The notes: a model not told the origin generated them from the letters alone. A DNA stretch of 64,000 nt from Roseomonas sp. AR75 (GCF_005222815.1 NZ_STGB01000006.1:558001-622000); one strand, 5' to 3'. Positions 9,011 to 18,461 are shown, numbered from the stretch's first letter. Translations and numbers: made by a program.

Positions 9011-10333
9011 TCATCCCCGGAATTGCACCGGAACGCCCTGAGCGGTGCCGAGCACCTCGTCCTCCCGCATGGCGACGCGGCCGCGGATCACGGTCATCAC
9101 CGGCCAGCCCGTGCAGCGTTGCCCGGCGAAGGGGGTCCAGCCGCAGGGGGAGACGATCCAGCTCTCCTCGATGGTGCGGCTCCGCTTCATGTCCACCACG
9201 GTGAAGTCGCCGTCATAGCCCGCGGCGAGCCGCCCCTTGCCGACCACGCCATAGACCCGCGCCGGCCCCGCGCACATCAGGTCCGCCAGGCGCGAGAGCG
9301 AGAGCCGTCCGGCGCTGACATGGTCCAGCATCAGCGGCACGATGGTCTGGACGCCGGTGAGGCCCGAACCGCCGGTCGGCCAGGGCTTTTCCTTCGATTC
9401 GCGTGAATGCGGCGCGTGGTCGCTGCCGACGGTGTCCACCGTGCCGTCGGCCACGGCGGCCCAGGCGGCATTCAGGTGGCGCTGGTCGCGGATGGGCGGG
9501 TTCATCACCGCATAGCCGCCGAGCCTGTCATACGCCTCGTCGGTCTGCGTCAGGTGGTTCAGCAGGACCTCGACCGTGCAGAGATCCCGGTAATCTTTCA
9601 GGTATTCCAGTTCCTCCGCGGTCGAGACGTGCAGGATATGCGCCGGCCGCCCGGTCTTGCGCGCCAGCGCCATCAGCCGCCGCGTGCCGAGGAAGGCGGT
9701 CTCCACGTCGCGCCATTCGGCATGCATGCGATAGGGCATGCCGGTGGTGTAGTTCGGCTTGCGCGCCTGCAGGCGGTACTCGTCCTCGGAGTGGTAGCTG
9801 ATGCGGCGGCGGCCGGCGCGCATCACGCGTTCCAGGTTCTCGTCATCCTCCACCATCAGGTCGCCGGTGGAGGAGCCTGCGAAAACCTTGATGCCGCAGA
9901 CATTCGGCTGCAGTTCCAGCTCCGCGAGGCCGGCGATGTTGGTCTTGGTCGCGCCGACATAGAAGCCGATGTCGCACCAGGCGCGGCCCTTCACATGCGC
10001 GCGCTTCCAGTCGAGGCGGGCGGTGTCGGTGATGGAGGGGCTGGTGTTCGGCATGTCGAACACCGCCGAGAGCCCGCCGAGGAGCGCGGCCTTCGTCCCG
10101 GTCTCGATGGTCTCCACGGCGGGGTCGCCGGGCTCGCGCAGATGCACATGGCTGTCGATCAGGCCGGGCAGGACATGCAGGCCGGTGCAGTCCACCTCCT
10201 CCGCCGCATGGGCCATGCGCAGGTCGCCGATCGCGGCGATGTGCCCGTTGCGCACGCCGACATCCGCCTTCTCCATGCCCCAGGGCAGCACCAGCGTGCC
10301 GCCGCGCAGGACGAGATCGAAGCTCTGGGCCAT
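9011..10333 (-). CDS. Dihydroorotase (class I/IIb type) or related cyclic amidohydrolase
   Basis: A 440-residue amidohydrolase. Metal ligands of the dihydroorotase/allantoinase family are all visible: HVHLREPG (H62, H64), the candidate carbamylated lysine in GIKVFAGSSTG (K149), H181 in YHSEDEY, H235 in HILHVS and D305 in GSDHAPH. The R-E-P-G after the HxH favours dihydroorotase. Dihydroorotase closes or opens the dihydroorotate ring in pyrimidine synthesis. No other pyrimidine gene is adjacent, so a catabolic amidohydrolase role (allantoin or hydantoin) is not excluded. Start ATG 10333 is taken because it begins the family-typical FDLVLRGGTL strand. Confidence 0.87.
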   Translation of the reverse strand: MAQSFDLVLRGGTLVLPWGMEKADVGVRNGHIAAIGDLRMAHAAEEVDCTGLHVLPGLIDSHVHLREPGDPAVETIETGTKAALLGGLSAVFDMPNTSPSITDTARLDWKRAHVKGRAWCDIGFYVGATKTNIAGLAELELQPNVCGIKVFAGSSTGDLMVEDDENLERVMRAGRRRISYHSEDEYRLQARKPNYTTGMPYRMHAEWRDVETAFLGTRRLMALARKTGRPAHILHVSTAEELEYLKDYRDLCTVEVLLNHLTQTDEAYDRLGGYAVMNPPIRDQRHLNAAWAAVADGTVDTVGSDHAPHSRESKEKPWPTGGSGLTGVQTIVPLMLDHVSAGRLSLSRLADLMCAGPARVYGVVGKGRLAAGYDGDFTVVDMKRSRTIEESWIVSPCGWTPFAGQRCTGWPVMTVIRGRVAMREDEVLGTAQGVPVQFRG

Positions 10334-10388
10334 GGGCGGAAGGTTCCTCTGGGACGGGCCGGTCGGGCTTCCTATACTCCAAGGCGCC

Positions 10389-10880
10389 ATGCCGGACAGC
10401 GCCACCCTCTACGACAAGGACTGGTACGCCTGGACCCAGGACCAGGCTGCGCGGCTGCGCGAGCTGGCGCCCTCCCAGCGGCCGAACGGGCTGGATGTCG
10501 AGCACCTGGCCGAGGAAGTGGAGGACATGGGCAAGTCGGACCGGAGGGCGGTCGAATCCCTGATCCGCAACGCCCTGCTGCACCTGCTGAAGCTGGAATT
10601 CCATCCCGACCAGCAGGCGCAGCGCGGCTGGCGGCGCGACGTTCGTGAGTTTCGCCGTCAGCTTGAGGTGCTGTTCCGGGATAGCCCGTCGCTCTACGCC
10701 CGCCGCGAGCAGTTCGTGCGCGAAGGGTGGGCGCGTGCGCTGCGCGACCTGCAGCAGGACCTGCAGGAGGATGCGCCGGCTTCCCTGCCGCTGCCGGACG
10801 ATGTGACGTCCGGCGTCCCGCGCTACGACCCCGATCGCGAAGTGCTGAGCGAAGACTGGTATCCCGCCCCGCGCACCTGA
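10389..10880 (+). CDS. DUF29 family protein
   Basis: A 163-residue protein of the DUF29 family, recognisable from the order D-W/Y-Y-A-W-x-x-x-Q, LDVEHLAEEVEDMG, then an L-x-x-L-L-x-H-L-L-K-L-E segment. DUF29 proteins are common in cyanobacteria and alphaproteobacteria, often in many copies; no activity is established. All helical, no signal peptide or membrane segment. It is divergent from the dihydroorotase and stops 4 bp before the convergent asnB stop. Confidence 0.85.
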   Translation: MPDSATLYDKDWYAWTQDQAARLRELAPSQRPNGLDVEHLAEEVEDMGKSDRRAVESLIRNALLHLLKLEFHPDQQAQRGWRRDVREFRRQLEVLFRDSPSLYARREQFVREGWARALRDLQQDLQEDAPASLPLPDDVTSGVPRYDPDREVLSEDWYPAPRT

Positions 10881-10884
10881 CGCA

Positions 10885-12654
10885 TCACCCGCGCGAGGCC
10901 AGCACCTCCCAAACATCGCCGTCGCCGCCCGCGCGCTCAACGTGCGCGCGGTGCCACAGCGCGTAGAACAGCAGATGCCACGCCGCGAAGCCGCGATGCT
11001 TGTCGCCGCCGGCATTGCGGAACAGCGCGGCCACGCGATCCGGCCGCGCGATCTCCGCCACGCCCGGCTGCGCCGCGACCAGCGGGCCGAGCCTCTCGCC
11101 GACATTGGCGATCCAGGCCGCGACGGGCACGGTGAAGCCCTGCTTCGGTGCGAAGGGCCGGCTGCTCGGCAAATGGCGGGAGAGCCATTCGCGCAGCAGC
11201 CACTTGCCCGTGCGCCCGCGCACCTTCAGCCCGTCCGGCAGGCGCCAGCACGCGGCCGCGACGCCGGGATCGAGGAAGGGCGTGCGGCCTTCCACCGCAT
11301 GCGCCATCAGGCAGCGATCCAGCTTCAGCAGCAGGTCGTTCGGCAGCCATTCCGCGATATCGGCCGCCTGCGCCGCCATCAGCCGCGTGCGCCCCGGCAT
11401 CATCGCCGCCGCCTCTGCCGCGGCGATGCCGTCGCGCCAGGTGGAGGGCGGCTCCCGCAGCACATCGGTCACATGGTCGAAGCTGCCCGCGGCGCGCGGC
11501 TGCCGCCCGCCGAGCCACCAGGGCCGCATCGCGCTGCGGTAGCGGCCATAGCCCCCGAAGATCTCGTCGCCGCCCTCGCCGGAGAGGACGACCTTCACCT
11601 CCTGCCGCGCGCGCCGCGCGAGGAACCAGGATGGGATGATCGCGTAATCCGCGGCCGGATCGTCCATCGCCGCCACGATCTCCGGCAGGTGGCGCCAGAC
11701 CTCGGCTTCCGTGATGGTCACGGTGGCGTGACGCGCGCCGGTGGCGGCGGCGGCGGCCTCCGCGGCCTGCTGTTCATCGGCCGCGCCTGGCACGTCGAAG
11801 CGCGCGGTGTAGGCAAGGACGGGCTTCTCGTTCAGCCGCGCCATCATCGCCAGCACGGCGTTGGAATCGATGCCGCCCGACAGGAACAGGCCATAGGGCA
11901 CGTCGCTGCGCTGGTGCAGGCGCACGCTGTCCTCGAAGGCGGCGTCGAAGCGGGCGAGCGCCGCCTCGGCCTCGATCGGCTCAGGCCCGCCTTCCGGCAG
12001 GGCCGCGCGGCGGTGCCGCTCCACGATGGCGCCATCGGCGACGACGATGGTTTCCCCGGGCACCACGCGGGTGATGCCTTCGAAGATGGTCTCGGCGCCC
12101 GTGGTGAATTGCAACTGCATCAGCTCGTCGCGCGCCTCGCGCCGGATGCGCGGAGCAACCAGCCCGGCTTCCAGCAGCGCGCGCGGTTCGGAGGCGAAGG
12201 CGATGCCACCCTCGACCTGCGCGATGTAGAGCGGCTTGATGCCGAAGGGATCGCGCGTCAGCACCAGGCGCCGGTCGTGCCGGTCGTGCAGCGCCACGGC
12301 GTACATGCCGCGCATCGCCTGCGCGTAGCCATCCAGCCCGTCGCGGCGGAACAGGTGCAGCGGCGGCTCGCAATCGCTGCCGGTGGTGCAGGCCAGCGCA
12401 TGCGCCTCCCGCAGCTCGAGGTAGTTGTACACCTCGCCATTCGCGACCAGCGCGGCGGGGCCGGCGAAAAGCGGCTGGTCGCCAGTGGCGAGGTCGATGA
12501 TGGCAAGGCGGGTATGCGCCAGGCCCACATTGTCCGCGAGGTGCAGGCCCGATCCGTCCGGCCCGCGATGCGCCAGCGCGCGCGTCATGGCACGCAGCAC
12601 GCCCTCGTCCGGCGTCATGCCCTGGCGCAGCGCGATGCCTGCGATGCCGCACAT
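10885..12654 (-). CDS. asnB: Asparagine synthase-like amidotransferase
   Basis: A 589-residue glutamine-hydrolysing asparagine synthase family protein. Cys2 is the glutaminase nucleophile (MCGIAGIAL), with RGPDG at 30-34 and the glutamine-binding ANGEVYNY near 71-78. The ATP pyrophosphatase loop is SGGIDS (259-264), followed by SGEGGDEIFGGY. It could make asparagine, but it directly precedes no amino-acid gene; instead it follows a GT4 and a GT9 in one unit (TAG of GT4 abuts its ATG). Asparagine synthase homologues inside polysaccharide clusters often amidate sugar acids, so that role is a reasonable inference. The symbol refers to the family. Confidence 0.88.
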   Translation of the reverse strand: MCGIAGIALRQGMTPDEGVLRAMTRALAHRGPDGSGLHLADNVGLAHTRLAIIDLATGDQPLFAGPAALVANGEVYNYLELREAHALACTTGSDCEPPLHLFRRDGLDGYAQAMRGMYAVALHDRHDRRLVLTRDPFGIKPLYIAQVEGGIAFASEPRALLEAGLVAPRIRREARDELMQLQFTTGAETIFEGITRVVPGETIVVADGAIVERHRRAALPEGGPEPIEAEAALARFDAAFEDSVRLHQRSDVPYGLFLSGGIDSNAVLAMMARLNEKPVLAYTARFDVPGAADEQQAAEAAAAATGARHATVTITEAEVWRHLPEIVAAMDDPAADYAIIPSWFLARRARQEVKVVLSGEGGDEIFGGYGRYRSAMRPWWLGGRQPRAAGSFDHVTDVLREPPSTWRDGIAAAEAAAMMPGRTRLMAAQAADIAEWLPNDLLLKLDRCLMAHAVEGRTPFLDPGVAAACWRLPDGLKVRGRTGKWLLREWLSRHLPSSRPFAPKQGFTVPVAAWIANVGERLGPLVAAQPGVAEIARPDRVAALFRNAGGDKHRGFAAWHLLFYALWHRAHVERAGGDGDVWEVLASRG

Positions 12655-13695
12655 CTAGGCGTGCACCTTGGCGGCTTCGTCGAGGAAAGTACGCCACGCC
12701 GCGAGCACCGGGCCTTCCGCGTGGTGCGCTTCGAATTCGGCACGCCCGGCCGCCGCGATGGCGTCCGCGCGCGCGCGATCCGCGAGAAGCGACGCGATGG
12801 CGGCGGCCATCGCCGCGTGGTCGCCGATCGGCACGAGCAGGCCGGTGCGCCCATCCGCGATCAGCTCGCGCGGACCGTCCGAGGCCGCGGCCACCACGGG
12901 CCGTGCTGCGGCGAAGCCCTCGATCACGACATTGCCCAGCGGCTCGATGCGCGACGGCACGACGAGCATGTCGCTCGCCGCGAGCAGCGCGCCAACATCC
13001 TGCCGCCAGCCGAGGAAGGCGATGCGCGAGGCGATGCCGAGTTCGTGCGCCAGCGCTTCGAGCGCGGCGCGCTCCTCGCCCTCGCCGGCCAGCGCCAGAT
13101 GCACCTCCGCCGGCAGCAGCGCCATCGCGCGCAGCAACGTCGAAAAATCCTTGTTGGGGTGGAGGCGGCCCATGGCGAGCAGGATCGGCACGCCGGATGG
13201 CAGGGGCAGGGCAGCCGGCGCGGAACCGGCAAGGTCGGCGGCGAAGTTCGGCAGGTGGCGCAGCCTCTCGCGCGGCCAGCCCTGGCCGGCGATCCAGTCG
13301 CAGAGACCGCGTGTGTTCGCCACCAGCAGGTCGCAGCCGCGATAGTAGCCGAGGTCGTATTGCCCACCGAGCCGGCCCACGAGCGTCCACGCCTCGCCCT
13401 GCGAGGCGGCGCGGGCGAAGCGCGCGGCGCGGTTCATCCAGGCGACGACGACCTGCGGGCGGAAGCCTTCGAGCGCGCTGCGAAGGCGCGGTGCGGTGAG
13501 CAGGTCGAAGGGACCGCCGAAGCCGAGCTCCACCGCCTCCAATCCGCCGGCGGCGAGGCGCGCGGCGCGTTCGGTGTTGCGGCGGATCACCGGCAGCACG
13601 CGCAGCCCGCTGCGATGCTGCGCGAGGACGAGGCGCTCGTAGAACCCCTCGGCGCCACCATGCGCCGCGCCGGCCATGACATGGGCGACCCTCAT
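12655..13695 (-). CDS. Glycosyltransferase family 4
   Basis: A 346-residue GT-B fold retaining glycosyltransferase. It begins with VAHVMAGAAHGGAEGF, the glycine-rich acceptor loop, and carries ILLAMGRLHPNKDFSTLL and the donor-binding E-x7-E region around PSRIEPLGNVVIEGFA. It likely transfers a sugar onto a lipid-linked glycan or LPS core. Its start overlaps the GT9 stop by 4 bp, and its stop abuts asnB, so GT9-GT4-asnB form one operon. Confidence 0.9.
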   Translation of the reverse strand: MRVAHVMAGAAHGGAEGFYERLVLAQHRSGLRVLPVIRRNTERAARLAAGGLEAVELGFGGPFDLLTAPRLRSALEGFRPQVVVAWMNRAARFARAASQGEAWTLVGRLGGQYDLGYYRGCDLLVANTRGLCDWIAGQGWPRERLRHLPNFAADLAGSAPAALPLPSGVPILLAMGRLHPNKDFSTLLRAMALLPAEVHLALAGEGEERAALEALAHELGIASRIAFLGWRQDVGALLAASDMLVVPSRIEPLGNVVIEGFAAARPVVAAASDGPRELIADGRTGLLVPIGDHAAMAAAIASLLADRARADAIAAAGRAEFEAHHAEGPVLAAWRTFLDEAAKVHA

Positions 13696-14606
13696 GCCGG
13701 CACGGGCTGCGCCAGCAACCCCTCCGCTGCGGCGACGACGCGTTCCACCGGCAGCCGCGTCATGCTGGTGTGGAAGGGCTCGCCATCGGCCGAGACGGCG
13801 ACGCTGCGCGGCCCCACCGGGCCATATTCGCGCGCATCGGACTGCCCGAACAGCCCGACCACCGGCGCGCCCGTCGCCGCGGCCAGGTGCATCAGGCCGG
13901 AATCATTGCCGAGATAGAGCGCCGCGCGTCGCAGTACCGCCGCCACTTCCGGCAGGCTCAGCGTGCCAACGAGGTCCACCGCACCGGGCAGCGCCGTCAA
14001 CACCGGGGCTGCCATCGCCCGCTCCTCCGCGCCCGGCCCGCCCAGCACGGCAATGCCTGCACCCGCCAGCGCGCCATCCGGCGCCGTCAGCGCCTGCGCG
14101 ACGGCGACAAACCGCTCGGCCGGCCACACCTTCTGCGACCAGTTCGCGGTCGGCCCCAGAACCAGCCAGGGGCCGCCCGGCAGCAGCGCCGCCGCGCGCG
14201 CCTCGTCTTCCGCCGCGGTCCACGCGACGGGAAGGGGCGGGGGCGCGAGCCCGAGCAACGCGCCCAGATGCGTCAGCCGGTGCCCCGGCCGCCGTCCGCC
14301 CTTGCCCACCAGGCGACGCCGCGCCGGCACCATCCAGGCGAGCGCCGAGGCGCGGAGATCCACCACCAGGTCCCAGCGCGTGAAGGCCACCTGCGCCCAG
14401 AGCGTCGGCCAATGCAGCGACCAGCGCCGCTTCTCCACCACGATCAGCCGCTCCAGCCCCGGCATGCGGGCGAAGACGCCGGCCGCGGCAGGGCCGCACG
14501 CCACCGTGATCCGCGCCGCGGGATGCGCGCGGAGCAGGTGGCCGAGCAGTGCGGTGGAGAGCACGGCGTCGCCGATCCGGGTGGCGGTGACGAAGAGGAT
14601 GCGCAT
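13692..14606 (-). CDS. Glycosyltransferase family 9 (heptosyltransferase-like)
   Basis: A 304-residue member of the ADP-heptose:LPS heptosyltransferase family. The N-terminus MRILFVTATRIGDAVLSTAL is the family signature. The second half has LGPTANWSQKVWP, LYLGNDSGLMHLAAATGAP and FGQSDAREYGP, the donor-sugar site. ATG 14606 is preferred over an upstream in-frame ATG because it begins the first beta strand exactly. First gene of the GT9-GT4-asnB operon; predicted to build LPS inner core or a related surface glycan at the cytoplasmic face. Confidence 0.9.
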   Translation of the reverse strand: MRILFVTATRIGDAVLSTALLGHLLRAHPAARITVACGPAAAGVFARMPGLERLIVVEKRRWSLHWPTLWAQVAFTRWDLVVDLRASALAWMVPARRRLVGKGGRRPGHRLTHLGALLGLAPPPLPVAWTAAEDEARAAALLPGGPWLVLGPTANWSQKVWPAERFVAVAQALTAPDGALAGAGIAVLGGPGAEERAMAAPVLTALPGAVDLVGTLSLPEVAAVLRRAALYLGNDSGLMHLAAATGAPVVGLFGQSDAREYGPVGPRSVAVSADGEPFHTSMTRLPVERVVAAAEGLLAQPVPA

Positions 14607-14708
14607 CGGTTTCGCCGGCTCTAGCACGGCATCGCCCCCCGCCCCACCCCGCGCGGCCGAGCACGCGGGATGTTGCATCCCCGGCAGGCCCCTCCCACCT
14701 TGTCAGAC

Positions 14709-15530
14709 ATGCCGATCGCTGTCTTGCCGGGCCGAGGGGTGGTGGAGGTGACGGGCCAGGACCGCGTCGCCTTCCTGCAGGGCCTCGTCTCCAACGACGT
14801 GACCCAGGCCGCGCCGGGCCAGTCCGTCTGGGCCGCGCTGCTGACGCCGCAGGGCAAGTGGCTGGCCGATTTCTTCGTTCATTCAGACGGGCAGCGCCTG
14901 CTGCTGGATTGCGCGGTGGAGCAGGCGGGGCTGATCGTGACCACGCTGTCGCGCTTCCGACTGCGGGCGAAGGTGGCGCTGCGCGATGCCTCGGCCGACT
15001 TCGCGGTGCATGCCGCCTGGGGCGAGCAGCCGCCGTACGGCGTGATCGCCGCGCGCGATCCGCGGCTTCCCGAGGCCGGCTGGCGCGTGCTGGCGCCGGC
15101 GCTGCTTTCCGGCGCGCTGGATGCGGCGGAATACGAACGCCACCGTTTTTTGCTCGGCCTGCCCGAGCCCGCCGACATGGAGGCGCAGAAATCGGTGCTG
15201 CTCGAAGGCGGATTCGACGAGCTGCACGGCGTCTCCTGGTCCAAGGGCTGCTACATGGGCCAGGAACTCACTGCTCGCACCAAATACCGCGGGCTGCTGA
15301 AGAAGCGGCTGTTCCCGGTCCTGGTGACGGGTCCGCTGCCGGCGCCCGGCACGCCCGTGACGCGCGACGGCGTGGAGGTCGGCGAGATGCGCAGCGGCCG
15401 CGACGACCGCGGCCTCGCCCTGCTGCGCATCGAGGCAGTGGAGGCCGGCGGCCGCTTCGCCTGCGGCGCAGCGGAGCTGGCCCCGCACATCCCCGGCTGG
15501 ATGCGCCTGCCCGCGCGCGAGACCACCTGA
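14709..15530 (+). CDS. ygfZ: tRNA-modifying / Fe-S assembly protein YgfZ (GcvT-like)
   Basis: A 273-residue GcvT-like folate-binding protein. The diagnostic motif KGCYMGQE is at residues 179-186, containing the cysteine conserved in YgfZ/IBA57 proteins. Early residues FLQGLVSNDV match the folate-site helix. YgfZ/IBA57 support [4Fe-4S] enzymes, such as the MiaB class, in a folate-dependent way. The start at 14709 follows a 102 bp divergent gap from the GT9 gene; an upstream in-frame ATG at 14670 would add unconserved residues. Confidence 0.92.
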   Translation: MPIAVLPGRGVVEVTGQDRVAFLQGLVSNDVTQAAPGQSVWAALLTPQGKWLADFFVHSDGQRLLLDCAVEQAGLIVTTLSRFRLRAKVALRDASADFAVHAAWGEQPPYGVIAARDPRLPEAGWRVLAPALLSGALDAAEYERHRFLLGLPEPADMEAQKSVLLEGGFDELHGVSWSKGCYMGQELTARTKYRGLLKKRLFPVLVTGPLPAPGTPVTRDGVEVGEMRSGRDDRGLALLRIEAVEAGGRFACGAAELAPHIPGWMRLPARETT

Positions 15531-15539
15531 CGGATTCCG

Positions 15540-16397
15540 CTATCCGTTGACGACGCTGCCGCCGTTCGGGTGCAGCACCTGGCCGGAGATGTAGGAACTG
15601 TCCGCGTTGCTGGCCAGGAAGATGTAGCTCGGCGCGACCTCGTCCGGCTGTCCCGCGCGTTCCATCGGCGCGCCGCTGCCATGTCGGGCCGTACGCTCCG
15701 CATCGAAGCTTGCGGGGATCAGCGGCGTCCAGATCGGCCCGGGTGCCACGGCATTGACGCGGATCTTCCGCTTCTCCAGCGCGACGGAAAGGCTGCGCGT
15801 GAACGCCACGATCGCGCCCTTGGTGCTGGCATAGTCGATCAGCGTCGGATTGCCCTTGTAGGCGGTGATCGAGGTCGTGTTGACGATCGCGCTGCCTTCC
15901 CTCAGGTGCGGCAGCGCGGCCTTCGTCATCCACATCATGCCGAGAATGTTGGTGCGGAAGGTCCGCTCCACCTGTTGCACCGGAATGGCGGAGAAATCCT
16001 CGCAGACATGCTGCTCGGCGGCGTTGTTCACGAGGATGTCGAGGCGCCCGAGCCGTTCGACCGCCTGCTTCACGGCCTGCCGGCAGAAGCCGGGATCGCC
16101 GATGTCGCCGGCGAGCGCCAGGCAGCGGCGGCCCTCGGCCTCGATGCGCCGCTGCGTGTCCTGCGCGTCCTCCGTCTCGTCCAGGTAGAGGATCGCGACA
16201 TCCGCGCCTTCCTTGGCGAAGCCGATGGCGACCGCGCGGCCGATGCCCGAATCGCCGCCCGTGACGAGCGCCACCTTGCCCGCGAGCTTGCCCGAGCCCT
16301 GCCAGGTCTCCATGGCGGAGGCCGGACGCGGCTGCATCGCGCCTTCGCGACCCGGCTGGTGCTGCTGTTCCTGCGGCGGGAAATTCTGTTCGGGCAT
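15540..16397 (-). CDS. SDR oxidoreductase, general-stress type
   Basis: A 285-residue classical SDR with the extended Gln/Pro-rich N-terminus (about 35 residues, starting MPEQNFPPQEQQHQPG) typical of the YdaD/YhdF/GS39 general-stress subgroup. TGGDSGIG (46-53) binds NAD(P); NNAAEQH, the TTSITAY serine and YASTK catalytic residues are present; ILHPNGG-type ending (QVLHPNGGSVVNG) is family typical. An in-frame ATG at 16430 exists, but ATG 16397 gives the family-like start. Tail-to-tail with ygfZ. Confidence 0.88.
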   Translation of the reverse strand: MPEQNFPPQEQQHQPGREGAMQPRPASAMETWQGSGKLAGKVALVTGGDSGIGRAVAIGFAKEGADVAILYLDETEDAQDTQRRIEAEGRRCLALAGDIGDPGFCRQAVKQAVERLGRLDILVNNAAEQHVCEDFSAIPVQQVERTFRTNILGMMWMTKAALPHLREGSAIVNTTSITAYKGNPTLIDYASTKGAIVAFTRSLSVALEKRKIRVNAVAPGPIWTPLIPASFDAERTARHGSGAPMERAGQPDEVAPSYIFLASNADSSYISGQVLHPNGGSVVNG

Positions 16398-16451
16398 CGG
16401 TCGGACTCGCTGCGCTGCTGCCAAGGGCAACGGCGCGATGCGCGGCCGGTT

Positions 16452-17684
16452 TCAGCGCGGCGGACGCTCTCCTGGCAGGGCGGCGAGCACCACCGCCACG
16501 AGCACGAGGCTCGCGATCCACCAGGCCTGCCAGGCGCCGAAGGACAATTGCCCGGTGGCTGCGCCCGCCACGGCGGCACCGAGGGCGGCCGGCGCCGCGG
16601 GCATGGCCCCGGCTGTCAGCATCACGGTGGCGGCCAGCAGCGCCGCCAGCGCCGCGCCGATCAGGCCGAGTTCCAGCCAGACCTGCAACGCGTTGTTGTG
16701 AGTGTGCAGCGGCAGGCGCCGCGCCGCCTCCGCGCCGAACCAGTCGCGCGCCTCGGGGGAGGTCAGGCCGAAGCGGTCGAGCGTGGCGCGCTCGAAGCGG
16801 TCGACGCCGCCCGGGATCTCACGGCTGGATTCCATGCCCCAGCCGAGCAGCGGCCGCTCCGCAATGCGCTCCGTCACGAAATCCCAGATCAGCACGCGGT
16901 GCGCGGCGGAAGGCGGCAGCGCGGCGAGGTTCGGTGCGCGGTCCAGCACGGCGGCGAAGAGCAGGGGCGCGGTCAGGAATACCAGCGCGAGCGACGCCGC
17001 CGCGACCCGTGCGGCAAGCCGCGGCGCCCACCGCGCGGCAAGCGCCGCGAGCATCCCCGCGACCGCCGCGATCTTGGCGGATTCGCCCGGCAGCCACACC
17101 GCCACTGCCACGCCGCCGAGGATGAGCGCAGCGCGCAGCAGGCGCGGCGCCTGGGGCACGGCCAGCACCAGCGGCAGCAGCAGCGCGACGAGCGAGACAG
17201 TCGGCTTCAGCCCGAAATCCACGAAGGGCGTCCAGGGCGGGAAGCCGCGCACCGCCAGGCGGAACAGGTTCTGGCTGCCATGGTCGAAGGCCAGCAGCGG
17301 GATGCCGAGGCAGAGCCCGATCACCAACGCCGCCCCCAGGCGCGCGCGATGCTCCGGTGCGTCCTGTTCAAGCGCGCGTGCCGCGGCCGCGCCGAGCAGC
17401 AGCAGTGCGACGAGGCTCGCCACCGTGCCCAGCGCGCGATCCGGCTCGATCGACCAGAGCGCGGAGATCGCGGCCCAACCGAGCAGCGCCAGCGCCGGCA
17501 GCAGCAGCGGCTTCCAGCGTGGCCATGGAAGGCTGCGGTGGTTGCGGGTGTGCGCGACCAGCGTGAGCGCCAGCGCGATCGTCACCGCAGGCGCCATGGC
17601 GCGGAACTGCGCGACCGCCATCACGGGCGCAATCGCCAGCAGCACCGCGAGCGGAAAGCTGGCGGAGCGAAGGAACGGATTCAC
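16452..17684 (-). CDS. O-antigen ligase / Wzy-type polymerase-like membrane protein
   Basis: A 410-residue polytopic membrane protein with about ten or more hydrophobic helices. The Wzy_C region is visible: a large loop with LGWGMESS, followed by HTHNNALQVWLELGLIGA just before the last helices. This histidine/asparagine motif is the signature of WaaL ligases and O-antigen polymerases, which use undecaprenyl-linked glycans at the periplasmic face. The start is GTG 17684, overlapping the GT2 stop as GTGA, so GT2 and this gene are coupled. Ligase versus polymerase cannot be told from sequence alone. Confidence 0.83.
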   Translation of the reverse strand: MNPFLRSASFPLAVLLAIAPVMAVAQFRAMAPAVTIALALTLVAHTRNHRSLPWPRWKPLLLPALALLGWAAISALWSIEPDRALGTVASLVALLLLGAAAARALEQDAPEHRARLGAALVIGLCLGIPLLAFDHGSQNLFRLAVRGFPPWTPFVDFGLKPTVSLVALLLPLVLAVPQAPRLLRAALILGGVAVAVWLPGESAKIAAVAGMLAALAARWAPRLAARVAAASLALVFLTAPLLFAAVLDRAPNLAALPPSAAHRVLIWDFVTERIAERPLLGWGMESSREIPGGVDRFERATLDRFGLTSPEARDWFGAEAARRLPLHTHNNALQVWLELGLIGAALAALLAATVMLTAGAMPAAPAALGAAVAGAATGQLSFGAWQAWWIASLVLVAVVLAALPGERPPR

Positions 17685-18454
17685 CGCCCGTGCTTCTCCG
17701 GCTCGATCCGCGCCTTCAGGTAGGACAGCAGCGGGAAGGCGCCTGTGCAGAAGGCGAGCAGCACACCCATCGCGCCTTCCCGGTAGCCATTGCGCGAGAC
17801 GTAGCTCTTGAAAGCCCGCGACACGAAGCGGCGGAGATTGCCCGCGAGCGTGCCGATGTTGCCGCTCGCGATCAGGTCGGCGGCCTTGGCGGAGGAATAC
17901 TTGTCGAGCCGGCGCAGCATGTCGGAGATGTCGCGGTCCACCAGGTGGATCAGCGCGCCCCGCGTGATCTTCGGGCCTTCCGCGCCCGTCCAGTCCAGCC
18001 CCGGATGCACGCGCTGCGCACGCCAGCGCTTGGCGCCTTTGCGTGACAGGCGCGGCACGGAGGTGGTGCCGAAACTTCCCGCCCAACCGTATCGCACCAG
18101 CCGCTCGCCGACATAATTGTCCACCGGCACCTGGTGCCAGGCGTGCTGCGACGACGCGATGGTCGCGTGGATGGCGGCGGCGAGATCGGGCGTGACGCGC
18201 TCATCCGCGTCGACCTCCAGCACCCAGTCGCCGGTGCAGGCGTCGAGGCCCGTGTTGCGCCGCGCGCCTTCCAGCTCCCACGCGCCTTCGATCACGCGCG
18301 CACCGTGCTCGCGCGCGATCGCCGCGCTGCCATCCGTGCTGCGATCCAGCACCACCACGACCTCATCCGCGAAGGCACAGGACGCCAGACAATCCGGCAG
18401 CCGCTGCTCCTCGTTGCGCGCGACGACGAGGGCGGAGAGGCGGGGTGAGGTCAT
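17681..18454 (-). CDS. Glycosyltransferase family 2, WaaE/KdtX-like
   Basis: A 257-residue GT-A fold glycosyltransferase. SALVVARNEEQRLPDCL opens the nucleotide-binding half, DRSTDGS follows, and the metal-binding DxD-like LEVDADERV is near residue 76. This set matches the LPS core glycosyltransferases WaaE/KdtX. A C-terminal hydrophobic segment suggests membrane association. The gene starts immediately downstream (on its own strand) of the five-hairpin array, so that array lies in or before its 5' leader. Coupled to the ligase-like gene by GTGA. Confidence 0.87.
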   Translation of the reverse strand: MTSPRLSALVVARNEEQRLPDCLASCAFADEVVVVLDRSTDGSAAIAREHGARVIEGAWELEGARRNTGLDACTGDWVLEVDADERVTPDLAAAIHATIASSQHAWHQVPVDNYVGERLVRYGWAGSFGTTSVPRLSRKGAKRWRAQRVHPGLDWTGAEGPKITRGALIHLVDRDISDMLRRLDKYSSAKAADLIASGNIGTLAGNLRRFVSRAFKSYVSRNGYREGAMGVLLAFCTGAFPLLSYLKARIEPEKHGR

Positions 18455-18461
18455 GCGGCGA

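Noticed and set aside
10942..13917. A 991-codon plus-strand open frame across asnB and GT4
   Set aside because: Runs antisense to two well-supported genes, with no recognisable motif and no ribosome binding site.
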